This document shows, piece by piece, positions 1 to 5,614 of a DNA stretch of 16,644 bases (positions are counted from its first letter, which is position 1; every line of letters begins with the position of its first letter). The stretch is taken from assembly GCA_964420285.1 (NCBI GenBank), contig CAYQTE010000087.1:1-16644 (forward strand), written 5' to 3'. Source of the stretch: CAYQTE01 sp964420285 (lineage in GTDB: Bacteria > Planctomycetota > Phycisphaerae > Tepidisphaerales > Tepidisphaeraceae). The position numbers and the translations under genes are program-made. The notes under the pieces are model-generated. The model saw nothing but the letters and a program-made list of their open reading frames with translations. It had not been told where the DNA came from and did not search any database.

Positions 1-93
1 CGGGGCACCGGCCAATCGCCCGGCAGCGGATGGAGCGCGGTTGAGAACGTGATAGGCCAGTCCGCCGGGCGCGGTTCGAGCGATGGGGGGCAT
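1..93 (-). CDS. RAYT (REP-associated Y1 transposase), N-terminal part, runs off the left edge
   Basis: Reading leftwards from the ATG at 93, the 31 codons give MPPIARTAPGGLAYHVLNRA and then about 11 less typical residues. The R-x-APGG-x-x-YHV-x-NR block is the usual opening of IS200-like, REP-associated tyrosine transposases (TnpA_REP/RAYT), single-copy enzymes that act on REP hairpins. The catalytic H-x-H and Tyr would lie beyond the window, so intactness cannot be judged. After NRA the reading (PSAAGRLAGAP) is atypical: the family usually continues with a short basic stretch and an LF/LL pair, as in the second copy at 985-1167. This piece may therefore already be damaged. A REP-like hairpin lies about 40 bases upstream of the ATG. 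Confidence 0.6.
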   Translation of the reverse strand, partial: MPPIARTAPGGLAYHVLNRAPSAAGRLAGAP

Positions 94-320
94 GGAGATA
101 GACCAACCAGAGCCGTCCGCCTTGTAAAAGTTTGCGGGACCTTTAGTTGGTTCCCGATGGCCGGCGATGCGGCGACGACATTCAACTGCATCACGCGCCC
201 CAGCGCGTCCAAACCAGTGGTCGTGCCATCCATCAAAACCGCCGTGAATGTCCAGCCGTTCTCGTCAGTCGTCTCAATCACGTTCGAGCAGGGATTGTAG
301 GTGACGGTCCGCACGCGCTG
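94..320 (-). pseudogene. Possible remnant of a repeat-rich (Rhs/YD-like) protein
   Basis: The minus-strand frame starting just after an in-frame TGA at about 321 is open to the window edge. Between 320 and about 130 it reads like real protein: RTVTYNPCSNVIETTDENGW, then a stretch containing TTGLDALGRVMQ. T-Y-N-P, D-E-N-G and D-A-L-G-R-V are the kind of words seen in Rhs/YD-repeat proteins. A shift near 128 would join it to FYKADGSGW and so to the transposase ATG. There is no start codon with a ribosome binding site, and a REP-like hairpin lies inside. The family assignment is a guess; the sequence is at least not random non-coding DNA. Confidence 0.25.
135..156 (+). repeat. REP-like imperfect hairpin
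   Basis: CGGGA-CC, a 7-base loop TTTAGTT, then GG-T-TCCCG forms seven paired bases with one bulged T. A short GC-rich stem with a single bulge is the classic REP shape. It sits 42 bases upstream of the transposase start at 93. A similar element, beginning with the same GCGGGAC and a T-rich stretch, lies at 811-838 in the opposite orientation. Confidence 0.45.
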
Positions 321-769
321 TCACCCGGCTTTTGCCGAAAGAGACCGCTTTCCTCGTCCCAAAATAGTTCATGCCGATGCGCGAGGAGCCAATGGCCGAC
401 GCGGCGAGTATCCAATTCCTTCTTCAACTCTGGCGGAAGCGGGAGCAGAAGCCGCAGCGCCCATCGTACGAAGTCTCGCGACCCATGCGCCGCAGCCTGA
501 TACGCACGAAGGTGTTCGGCCATCGTTAATTCTCCGAACGAGAGAAGCGTTGCAGCAAATACTGCAACTAGAGTTTCTGTACCCTCGCGCGGATGCCAAT
601 CGATTTCCGGATGCCCCGCCAACTCGTCGATCGCGGGTGCCAATCCTGCAACGATGAATTGTTTAAGTGCATCGTCGGTTTCAAAGTTGGCGCGCGGCAC
701 ATGCTCATCCGACAACATCTGCTTCATACCTTGGCGAACGAGATCGGCGGGATGTTGCGGCTGCGTCAT
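278..769 (-). CDS. Hypothetical protein, about 163 aa, family not recognised
   Basis: The start chosen is the ATG at 769 (MTQPQHPADLVRQG), because GGAG lies five bases upstream. A GTG two codons earlier (775) is possible but lacks that spacing. The protein is soluble, with no signal peptide or membrane segment, and looks largely helical. An acidic/aromatic middle (EIDWHPREGTETLVAVFAAT) is followed by a helix-rich half ending in HWLLAHRHELFWDEESGLF. The last dozen residues (after QKPG) come from DNA that in another frame resembles a different protein, so the native C-terminus may be lost and the gene read through a junction near 320. It is hemmed in by transposase fragments on both sides. I do not recognise a function. 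Confidence 0.6.
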   Translation of the reverse strand: MTQPQHPADLVRQGMKQMLSDEHVPRANFETDDALKQFIVAGLAPAIDELAGHPEIDWHPREGTETLVAVFAATLLSFGELTMAEHLRAYQAAAHGSRDFVRWALRLLLPLPPELKKELDTRRVGHWLLAHRHELFWDEESGLFRQKPGDSACGPSPTIPART

Positions 770-810
770 AATCACTCCGGCGGCACGTAGGGCCGAATCT
801 CGCCCCCGGG

Positions 811-838
811 CCGGACGCGAACGAAATAAAAGTCCCGC
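811..838 (-). repeat. Second REP-like hairpin, inverted relative to 135-156
   Basis: On the minus strand GCGGGAC, a T-rich loop (TTTTATTTCGTTC) and GCGTCCG can pair as a short GC stem with one bulged G and a large loop. It shares GCGGGAC plus a T-rich stretch and GTTC with the element at 135-156. It lies just downstream of the transposase C-terminal fragment that ends at 845. Two such units in opposite orientation around RAYT pieces is the layout of a BIME. The similarity was judged by eye. Confidence 0.35.
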
Positions 839-844
839 GAACCG

Positions 845-988
845 TTAGATGCCTTTGCCACTCGGACCCGTGCGTTTGCGCCATCCGACCGGGCGGCCGC
901 GGCGTCGCAGGGGCTGCTCCAGGGCCAGGGCGCCAGCCGTCTGTTCGACCCACGCCGCGCGGCCCACCGGACGGTTGCGCTTGATCGC
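845..988 (-). pseudogene. RAYT transposase, C-terminal fragment
   Basis: Reading leftwards, the frame ending in TAA at 847-845 gives IKRNRPVGRAAWVEQTAGAL, then a short leucine-rich stretch and LRRRGRPVG before the stop. This matches the usual C-terminal tail of RAYT transposases: a basic RPxG block, AW...TA..LGLE, then a GRP motif close to the end. Nothing upstream supplies the catalytic half, because at about 985 it meets the N-terminal fragment of a transposase on the opposite strand. It therefore has no usable start and is a remnant. Confidence 0.6.
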
Positions 989-1167
989 ATCGCATCGCTC
1001 CCGGAGGATTCGTCTATCACGTGGTCAACCGCGCCAACGGCCGGCTGCGGCTCTTGGGCACGGACGACGACTTTCTCGCCTTTTACAATGTCTTGCTCCA
1101 GGCCCATGCCCGCCATTCTATCCGGATTCCGGGCTGGTGTCTCATGTTCAACCACTGGCTTCAGTAG
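985..1167 (+). pseudogene. RAYT transposase, N-terminal fragment with stop at the active-site motif
   Basis: The frame reads RIAPGGFVYHVVNRANGR, then LLGTDDDFLAFYNVL, a helix, and IPGWCLMFNHWLQ followed by TAG at 1165-1167. This is the N-terminal 60 residues of a Y1 transposase. The family normally has W-C-(L/I)-M-P-N-H-W-H-(L/F)-V here, where H-x-H binds metal. In this copy the proline is Phe, the second His is missing and the frame ends two codons later, as expected after a small deletion. An in-frame TGA at 982-984 replaces the start region. It is dead, and abuts the inverted C-terminal fragment at 845-988. Confidence 0.75.
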
Positions 1168-1297
1168 CGCAGGTCAATCCGGGGAACATCGCGGCGGCGG
1201 GGTCGCAAGGGGTGGGGATGGCCATTCAGGCCCCGGCGCCAGTGGCCCGCGAAATTTCGGCCAGGCGATTTTCCTCTTGCAAAGGGCTTAGCGTTCG

Positions 1298-1303
1298 TAT
1301 AAT
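1298..1303 (+). promoter_or_regulatory. Orphan consensus -10 box (TATAAT)
   Basis: TATAAT is a perfect sigma70 -10 hexamer, but the best -35 candidates are poor (TTGCAA at 1277-1282 with only a 15-base spacer). No credible gene follows on the plus strand for 800 bases. It could be chance or the start of a small RNA. Confidence 0.2.
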
Positions 1304-1351
1304 GTAAGGGTTGAGGTCATGGTGCGATTCGAGGAGAAGGTCCGGATGTTC

Positions 1352-1440
1352 AGCCACAGAGTTCACAGAGAGCACCGAGACGAAGAAACCGGCGGACGGC
1401 CGTATGCCGCGACTCGCCCGCCTCGGTGTGCTCTGTGGCT
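1352..1440. repeat. Imperfect inverted repeat of the cacagag type
   Basis: AGCCACAGAG at 1352-1361 pairs perfectly with CTCTGTGGCT at 1431-1440. AGCACCGAG at 1371-1379 pairs with CTCGGTG-TG-CT at 1422-1432 with a two-base bulge. The arms are diverged copies of one word in opposite orientation. Confidence 0.5.
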
Positions 1441-1544
1441 CAGTTCTTCGGCTTTCGTCAAACCGGACCACCGCGAGGGCGAAGAACAACGGCCAATGGA
1501 CAATGAGCGACCGACGACCTTCAATCTCGCATTGCCCATTTTAA

Positions 1545-1560
1545 CCCCCCACCCCCCCCT
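1545..1560 (+). repeat. C-tract, first copy of a 16-base direct repeat
   Basis: Six C, one A, eight C, one T. The identical 16-mer recurs at 1709-1724. On the minus strand the G-runs could form a G-quadruplex (inference). Confidence 0.6.
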
Positions 1561-1708
1561 CGGTTGCATTCGGTTGCATTTGGGACGCGCTGCGCGAGAG
1601 AGGAGCTCACTGCGCTGGTAGAGAGGAGAAAGGAGAGGCTGGGGCGCAAGCCGTGGATCGTCGCTCTACTATCTACTTTCCACTTTCTACCCTCTCGGCC
1701 GCAGGCCG

Positions 1709-1724
1709 CCCCCCACCCCCCCCT
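1709..1724 (+). repeat. C-tract, second copy of the 16-base direct repeat
   Basis: Exact copy of the tract at 1545-1560, 164 bases downstream, with different flanks (GGCCG before it, GCGGGA after it). Confidence 0.6.
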
Positions 1725-1798
1725 GCGGGACATCCGGGGACATTGGGGACATGGACGGTAATTGATATTGGACAATGGAAGATGGATAACGAACGCGG

Positions 1799-1830
1799 CC
1801 TTCTTGGCGCTCTTGGCGTCTCGGCGGTTA
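1799..1830 (-). repeat. Dispersed gacgcc-type intergenic repeat
   Basis: On the minus strand it reads TAACCGCCGAGACGCC, then AAGAGCGCCAAGAAGG. A related copy in the other orientation lies at 5506-5548. Both fall in non-coding DNA, consistent with a genome-wide family of short intergenic repeats. Confidence 0.45.
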
Positions 1831-2124
1831 GAATCCCATTCTGGCGCGCCCAGGCTGGACTCGGTCGGGCAGAGTTCCAACTCCTACAGGCAAAGTTCGA
1901 ACTTTTTCGGGACATTTAGAGCGCGTTTTGGACGCGATCTTTGGCATGAACCGCGATATTCCGCCCAAACGCGGGGTGCGGCCGGGGGCGGAATGAAGCG
2001 CACTTTCGTCGTAAATACAGTTCGGAAAGCCAGTTAGGCGGCCGCCAATGCGGAACGGGGGTTGCCGATGACGTAATGTCCGCGGGCTGGTCGATGCGCG
2101 ATTTCGCTTGGGGGGCGTGGAGCT

Positions 2125-2130
2125 TACAAT
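2125..2130 (+). promoter_or_regulatory. Candidate -10 box (TACAAT) giving a leaderless start
   Basis: TACAAT matches the -10 consensus in five of six positions and ends six bases before the ATG at 2137, so transcription would begin at or next to the A of the start codon. The only Shine-Dalgarno candidate (GGAG, 2119-2122) is 14 bases away, too far to be good. The -35 region is weak. Confidence 0.35.
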
Positions 2131-2136
2131 CCGGCC

Positions 2137-3264
2137 ATGCGCGATACACGACTTGCGAAATTGGCGGAGGTGCTAGTCGATTACAGCACCGGCGTGAAAA
2201 AGGGGAATCTGGTTCGGATCAGCGGGCCGACGATTGCCGAGCCTTTGATCGTCGAGATCTATCGGCGGGTCATTGTGGCCGGCGGGTATCCGATGGTCCG
2301 CATGTCCAGCGAGGAACTGGACGAGATCCGCTTCAAGACGGCCAGCGAGGAGCAGTTGCAATATGTGCCCAGGTTGGCGATGCAGGAAGTGGAAGCGATC
2401 GACGTGTCGATCGGAATCTGGGCCGAGGAGAACACGCGGGCCTTGTCCGGCTGCGATGCCAAGCGCATGGCGATGGCGTCCAAGGCGCGACAGCCGATAT
2501 TCGATACGTTTCTGAAGCGCGGCGCGGCCGGATCGCTGAAGTGGACGGGCACGCAATACCCGACCCAGGCCAGCGCCCAGGAGGCGGATATGAGCCTGGC
2601 CGAGTACGAGGATTTCGTCTACTCGGGCGGATTGCTGGATCGTCCCGATCCGGCGGCGGCGTGGCGCGAAATATCCAAGCGGCAGCAGCGACTGGCCGAC
2701 CGGCTCAACGGGCATCGCGATTACCGCGTCGTCGCCGCCAACGGCACCGACATCCGCATGAGCGTTGACGGCTGCCGCTGGATCAACTGCGACGGCCACG
2801 AGAATTTCCCCGACGGCGAAGTCTTCAGCGGGCCGGTCATCGCCAGCGTGAACGGCGTCGTCAATTTCAGCTTCCCGGCCGTGCATCACGGACGCCAGGT
2901 GACGGCCGTGAAATTGAAATTCAAGGACGGGAAAGTGGTCGATGCATCCGCGTCCAAGGGTCAGGACTTTCTGTATTCGATGCTCGACATGGACGCCGGC
3001 AGCCGGTTTCTCGGCGAGTGCGCCATCGGCACGAACTACCAGATCAAGCGTCACACCGGCAACACCCTGTTCGACGAAAAGATCGGCGGTACGGTCCATT
3101 TCGCGCTGGGAGCCGGCTACCCCGAAACCGGCAACTCCAACCAGAGCGGCCTGCATTGGGACATGGTCGTCGATCTGCGAGCCGGCGGCCATATCGAGAT
3201 CGACGGCCAGAAAATCGCGGTGGATGGGAAGATCTTGGGCGAGGGGATGCCGGGGCCGGCGTAG
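2137..3264 (+). CDS. M29-family metallo-aminopeptidase
   Basis: A 375-residue cytoplasmic protein of the aminopeptidase T/AmpS/PepS family (MEROPS M29), which removes N-terminal residues using a two-metal centre. Length and layout fit: an N-terminal domain (about 1-190, MRDTRLAKLAEVLVDYSTGV) and a C-terminal metal domain. The expected ligands are all visible: Glu228 in DGEVFSGP, Glu294 in GECAIGTN, His321 in GTVHFALG, Tyr328 in AGYPE, and His340 and Asp342 in GLHWDMV. There is no signal peptide and no upstream start in frame. A palindrome (GCCGGC at 3255-3260 and 3267-3272) straddles the stop codon but lacks a T-run. It stands alone; the next gene starts 60 bases later with its own strong ribosome site. 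Substrate preference cannot be read from the sequence. Confidence 0.93.
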   Translation: MRDTRLAKLAEVLVDYSTGVKKGNLVRISGPTIAEPLIVEIYRRVIVAGGYPMVRMSSEELDEIRFKTASEEQLQYVPRLAMQEVEAIDVSIGIWAEENTRALSGCDAKRMAMASKARQPIFDTFLKRGAAGSLKWTGTQYPTQASAQEADMSLAEYEDFVYSGGLLDRPDPAAAWREISKRQQRLADRLNGHRDYRVVAANGTDIRMSVDGCRWINCDGHENFPDGEVFSGPVIASVNGVVNFSFPAVHHGRQVTAVKLKFKDGKVVDASASKGQDFLYSMLDMDAGSRFLGECAIGTNYQIKRHTGNTLFDEKIGGTVHFALGAGYPETGNSNQSGLHWDMVVDLRAGGHIEIDGQKIAVDGKILGEGMPGPA

Positions 3265-3324
3265 GGGCCGGCTGAACCGAGATCCTCAAGGATTTTCGAA
3301 GCATCCGATTACGGGGAGGCGACG

Positions 3325-4125
3325 ATGTATTTGATGTACGTCGATGACAGCGGCGACAGCGGTTTGCCGGCGGACGGTTCACCGTCAAGCTTGTTCTGTC
3401 TGTCCGGGCTGGTCGTGCATGAACTTCGCTGGCGCGAGACGCTAGCTGATCTGGCGGCGTTCCGACGTTGGTTGCGCTCGAGGTACCAGGTCAATATCGA
3501 AGATGAGCTTCACGCGGCCGACATGATCAACAAGCCGTCCAAAGTTGCACATTCACTTCGGGGGCTTCCAAAGCACGTTCGTCTCGCGATCATCCGGAAT
3601 TTTGCCGACGCCATCGCCTCGCTGTCGAACGTGAACATCATCAACGTTGTGGTGAACAAGGGATTCGGCAAGGTGCCGAACAAGGATGAAGTATTCCGGT
3701 GGGCGTGGTATTCGCTGTTCCAGCGATTCGAAAACACGATCCGATATCAGAACTTCCCCGGCCCGAAAAACCCCGATGATCGTGGCCTCGTCTTTCCGGA
3801 CAATACCGATGGACGGAAGCTGAAGCGGTTCCTCGATACCATGAGGGTGAGCAATCAGATGAAGGTACGACAGAGTTCGGGTTCGTTCTTCTACAAGGAC
3901 GAGCCGATTCGGGTCATCATTGAAGACCCGATTCTGCGGGATTCGCGCGAGTCGTACTTCATTCAGGCTGCTGATTGTGCCGCATTTCTGCTGAAGGAAA
4001 GTATTGAGCCGTCCAGTTACATGAAGAGGCATGGCGGGAATGCGTACTTCGATCGCCTCGATCCGGTGCTGTGCAAGCGGGCATCGGATAAGGATCCGAG
4101 CGGCAAAGGCGTGGTGAGGTTATAA
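3325..4125 (+). CDS. DUF3800 domain protein
   Basis: A 266-residue protein with the DUF3800 pattern: an N-terminal strand ending YVDDSGDSG (Asp7, Asp8), ELHAADM at 61-67, a central acidic spot (FPDN, about Asp159), and the C-terminal FIQAADCAAF at 212-221. These conserved acidic positions suggest an RNase H-like nuclease fold; the biochemical role of the family is unsettled, and members are often found near mobile or defence genes. The start is firm: GGGGAGG (3313-3319) lies five bases before the ATG. GC looks lower than in the neighbours (two 60-base lines counted by hand gave 52-53%, against 63-72% in adjacent genes), hinting at acquisition. No partner gene is beside it. It faces sucC tail to tail across a terminator. 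Confidence 0.85.
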   Translation: MYLMYVDDSGDSGLPADGSPSSLFCLSGLVVHELRWRETLADLAAFRRWLRSRYQVNIEDELHAADMINKPSKVAHSLRGLPKHVRLAIIRNFADAIASLSNVNIINVVVNKGFGKVPNKDEVFRWAWYSLFQRFENTIRYQNFPGPKNPDDRGLVFPDNTDGRKLKRFLDTMRVSNQMKVRQSSGSFFYKDEPIRVIIEDPILRDSRESYFIQAADCAAFLLKESIEPSSYMKRHGGNAYFDRLDPVLCKRASDKDPSGKGVVRL

Positions 4126-4132
4126 GAGCAGG

Positions 4133-4160
4133 AAAAAATTGGGGCTCCTTGCGGAGCCCT
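4133..4160 (-). terminator. Intrinsic terminator of sucC
   Basis: Read on the minus strand: stem GGGCTCC, loop GCAA, stem GGAGCCC (seven perfect pairs, 4142-4159), then C-AA and six T (4138-4133). It lies about 95 bases past the sucC stop. On the plus strand the same hairpin follows the DUF3800 gene but has no T-run after it, so it is oriented for sucC. Confidence 0.85.
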
Positions 4161-4253
4161 GGGGGATCCTACGACCCGGATAACCCGGGGCTCAGATCCA
4201 GACGAATTATACAACCCATCCATCGGCAAGCCAATCAAAAAGCTGAAGAAATC

Positions 4254-5423
4254 CTACGCCACTGCCGCGCACACTTTGGTGGCGGCGTCGGTCAGGTCGG
4301 TGGCGACCTGCAACGTCGGCAGGCCGGATTTGGCGGCGGCGAGGATTTGGCGGGCGCGGTCTACGTTGGTGCCTTCAAGGCGGACAACGACCGGGACGGT
4401 GAAGCCGACTTCCCGGCCGGCCTGGACGAGGGCTTCGGCGATCAGGTCGCATTTGGCGATGCCGCCGAAAATGTTGACTAGTATCCCTTTGACTTTGGGA
4501 TCGGACAAAATAATTCGGAAGGCTTCGATGGCGGCCTCGGCCGTGACGCCGCCGCCGACGTCGAGGAAATTGGCGGGTTCCTTGCCGTAGAGCTTGACGA
4601 TGTCCATTGTCGCCATGGCGAGGCCGGCACCGTTGACGAGGCAACCGATACTGCCATCGAGGGCAATGTAGTTCAGATTGGCCTTGCGGGCGCGGACATC
4701 CAGCGGGCGTTCCTGGGTCTGGTCTTCCATGGCGACGATGGCCTTCTGGCGGAAAGCGGCGTTGTCGTCGATGTTGAACTTCGCGTCGATGGCGATGAGC
4801 TTGCCGTCTTTAGTGACGACCAGCGGATTGATTTCGGCCAGCGAGGCGTCGGTCTTGAAGAAGGCGGTGGCGAGATTCACCAGCAGTTTGGCGGCGTCGG
4901 CGGCGAGCTTGTCCTTGAACCCCAGCCGGAACGCGACATCGCGGGCCTGGAAGGGGAACATGCCCAATAGCGGGTGCAGCTGTTCCTTGATGATCTTCTC
5001 GGGAGCGGTGCGGGCGACTTCCTCGATCTCGACGCCGCCCTCGGCCGAGGCGATGAGCGTGGTCGTGGACTTGGCACGATCGACGGTGATGCCGACGTAG
5101 TATTCCTTGGCGATATCGACGCCCGGCGCGACCAGCAGCACGGAAACGGGCACGCCTTCGGGGCCGGTTTGCGGGGAGACCATGCGATTGGAGAGCATGA
5201 ACTTGGCGGCGGCCCAGGCTTCGTCGGCCGAGTGGACGAGCTTGACGAATCCGGCCTTGCCGCGCCCGCCGGCATAGACCTGGGCCTTGACCACGCACAT
5301 GGGAGCGGCCAGCGATTTGAAAGCCGCGGCGGCCTCTTCGGGGGAGCGGACGACCTGTGCGGCCGGGACGGGTACGCCGCAATCGGACAGAATCTGCCGA
5401 GCCTGATATTCGTGAATCTTCAT
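4254..5423 (-). CDS. sucC: Succinate-CoA ligase (ADP-forming), beta subunit
   Basis: A 389-residue protein of standard SucC length. With the alpha subunit SucD it interconverts succinyl-CoA and succinate with nucleoside triphosphate formation in the TCA cycle. Visible features: MKIHEYQARQIL at the start; an ATP-grasp domain with VVKAQVYAGGRGKAG (Lys46, 52-58); the metal site SLAEINPL with Asn199, and Asp213; and the CoA-ligase domain with VNGAGLAMATMD (263-274), FLDVGGGVT (287-294) and NIFGGIAKCD (317-326). The start at 5423 is set by the universal MKIHEYQ; the frame stays open 13 codons further but is not conserved in style. No clear Shine-Dalgarno is seen. sucD, normally directly downstream, is absent: the transcript ends in a terminator and an oppositely oriented gene. 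Confidence 0.96.
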   Translation of the reverse strand: MKIHEYQARQILSDCGVPVPAAQVVRSPEEAAAAFKSLAAPMCVVKAQVYAGGRGKAGFVKLVHSADEAWAAAKFMLSNRMVSPQTGPEGVPVSVLLVAPGVDIAKEYYVGITVDRAKSTTTLIASAEGGVEIEEVARTAPEKIIKEQLHPLLGMFPFQARDVAFRLGFKDKLAADAAKLLVNLATAFFKTDASLAEINPLVVTKDGKLIAIDAKFNIDDNAAFRQKAIVAMEDQTQERPLDVRARKANLNYIALDGSIGCLVNGAGLAMATMDIVKLYGKEPANFLDVGGGVTAEAAIEAFRIILSDPKVKGILVNIFGGIAKCDLIAEALVQAGREVGFTVPVVVRLEGTNVDRARQILAAAKSGLPTLQVATDLTDAATKVCAAVA

Positions 5424-5505
5424 GGCCAGTCGAATATCAGAAACGCGGCGATCGCACAACATGAAAAGCCAAAGCCCTTGAGCGCGACGGGTGGAAATGC
5501 GAACT

Positions 5506-5548
5506 TACCGCAAAGACGCCGAGACGCCGAGGCGAAAAAACGCCAAGA
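5506..5548 (+). repeat. Dispersed gacgcc-type intergenic repeat, second copy
   Basis: TACCGCAAAGACGCCGAG followed by further GACGCCGAGG and CGCCAAGA words. It is related to 1799-1830 in opposite orientation and fills much of the 191-base gap between the divergent sucC and aldo/keto reductase genes, which otherwise shows no clear promoter. Confidence 0.45.
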
Positions 5549-5614
5549 TGGTGTTTTGTTCCGGCTAGGATTCGGCGCTGTGGATTAGCATCACGAGAAT
5601 AGAAAAGGCTGCAT

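Larger units (their letters stand above)
1168..2136. other. Long non-coding stretch rich in repeated words
   Basis: No reading frame here gives a convincing protein; short frames such as the one starting HRVHREHRDEE are translations of the cacagag repeats. Contents: a perfect TATAAT at 1298-1303 with no gene behind it; an imperfect inverted repeat at 1352-1440; an exact 16-base C-tract repeated at 1545 and 1709; a 10-base tandem duplication (CGGTTGCATT) near 1560; gacaatgg/ggacaatg words near 1495 and 1770; a gacgcc-type dispersed repeat at 1799-1830; and AGTTCcAACT / AGTTCgAACT near 1875-1900. It resembles old, repeat-colonised intergenic DNA. Confidence 0.6.

Noticed and set aside
1319..1621. 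100-codon frame beginning MVRFEEKVRMFSHRVHREHR
   Set aside because: It is a translation of the cacagag repeat and C-tract DNA; such frames are commonly mis-annotated.
1885..1905. tRNA-like GTTCGAAC stretch
   Set aside because: Only a T-loop-like word is present; no acceptor stem, D-arm or anticodon arm can be built around it.
2173..3192. 339-codon open frame on the minus strand opposite the M29 peptidase
   Set aside because: It is the antisense of a confident gene in GC-rich DNA, has His/Arg/Ala-rich composition and no family motif.
3252..3293. Terminator after the M29 peptidase
   Set aside because: GCCGGC-N6-GCCGGC spans the stop codon and ATCC-TCAA-GGAT has only four pairs; neither has a proper T-run.
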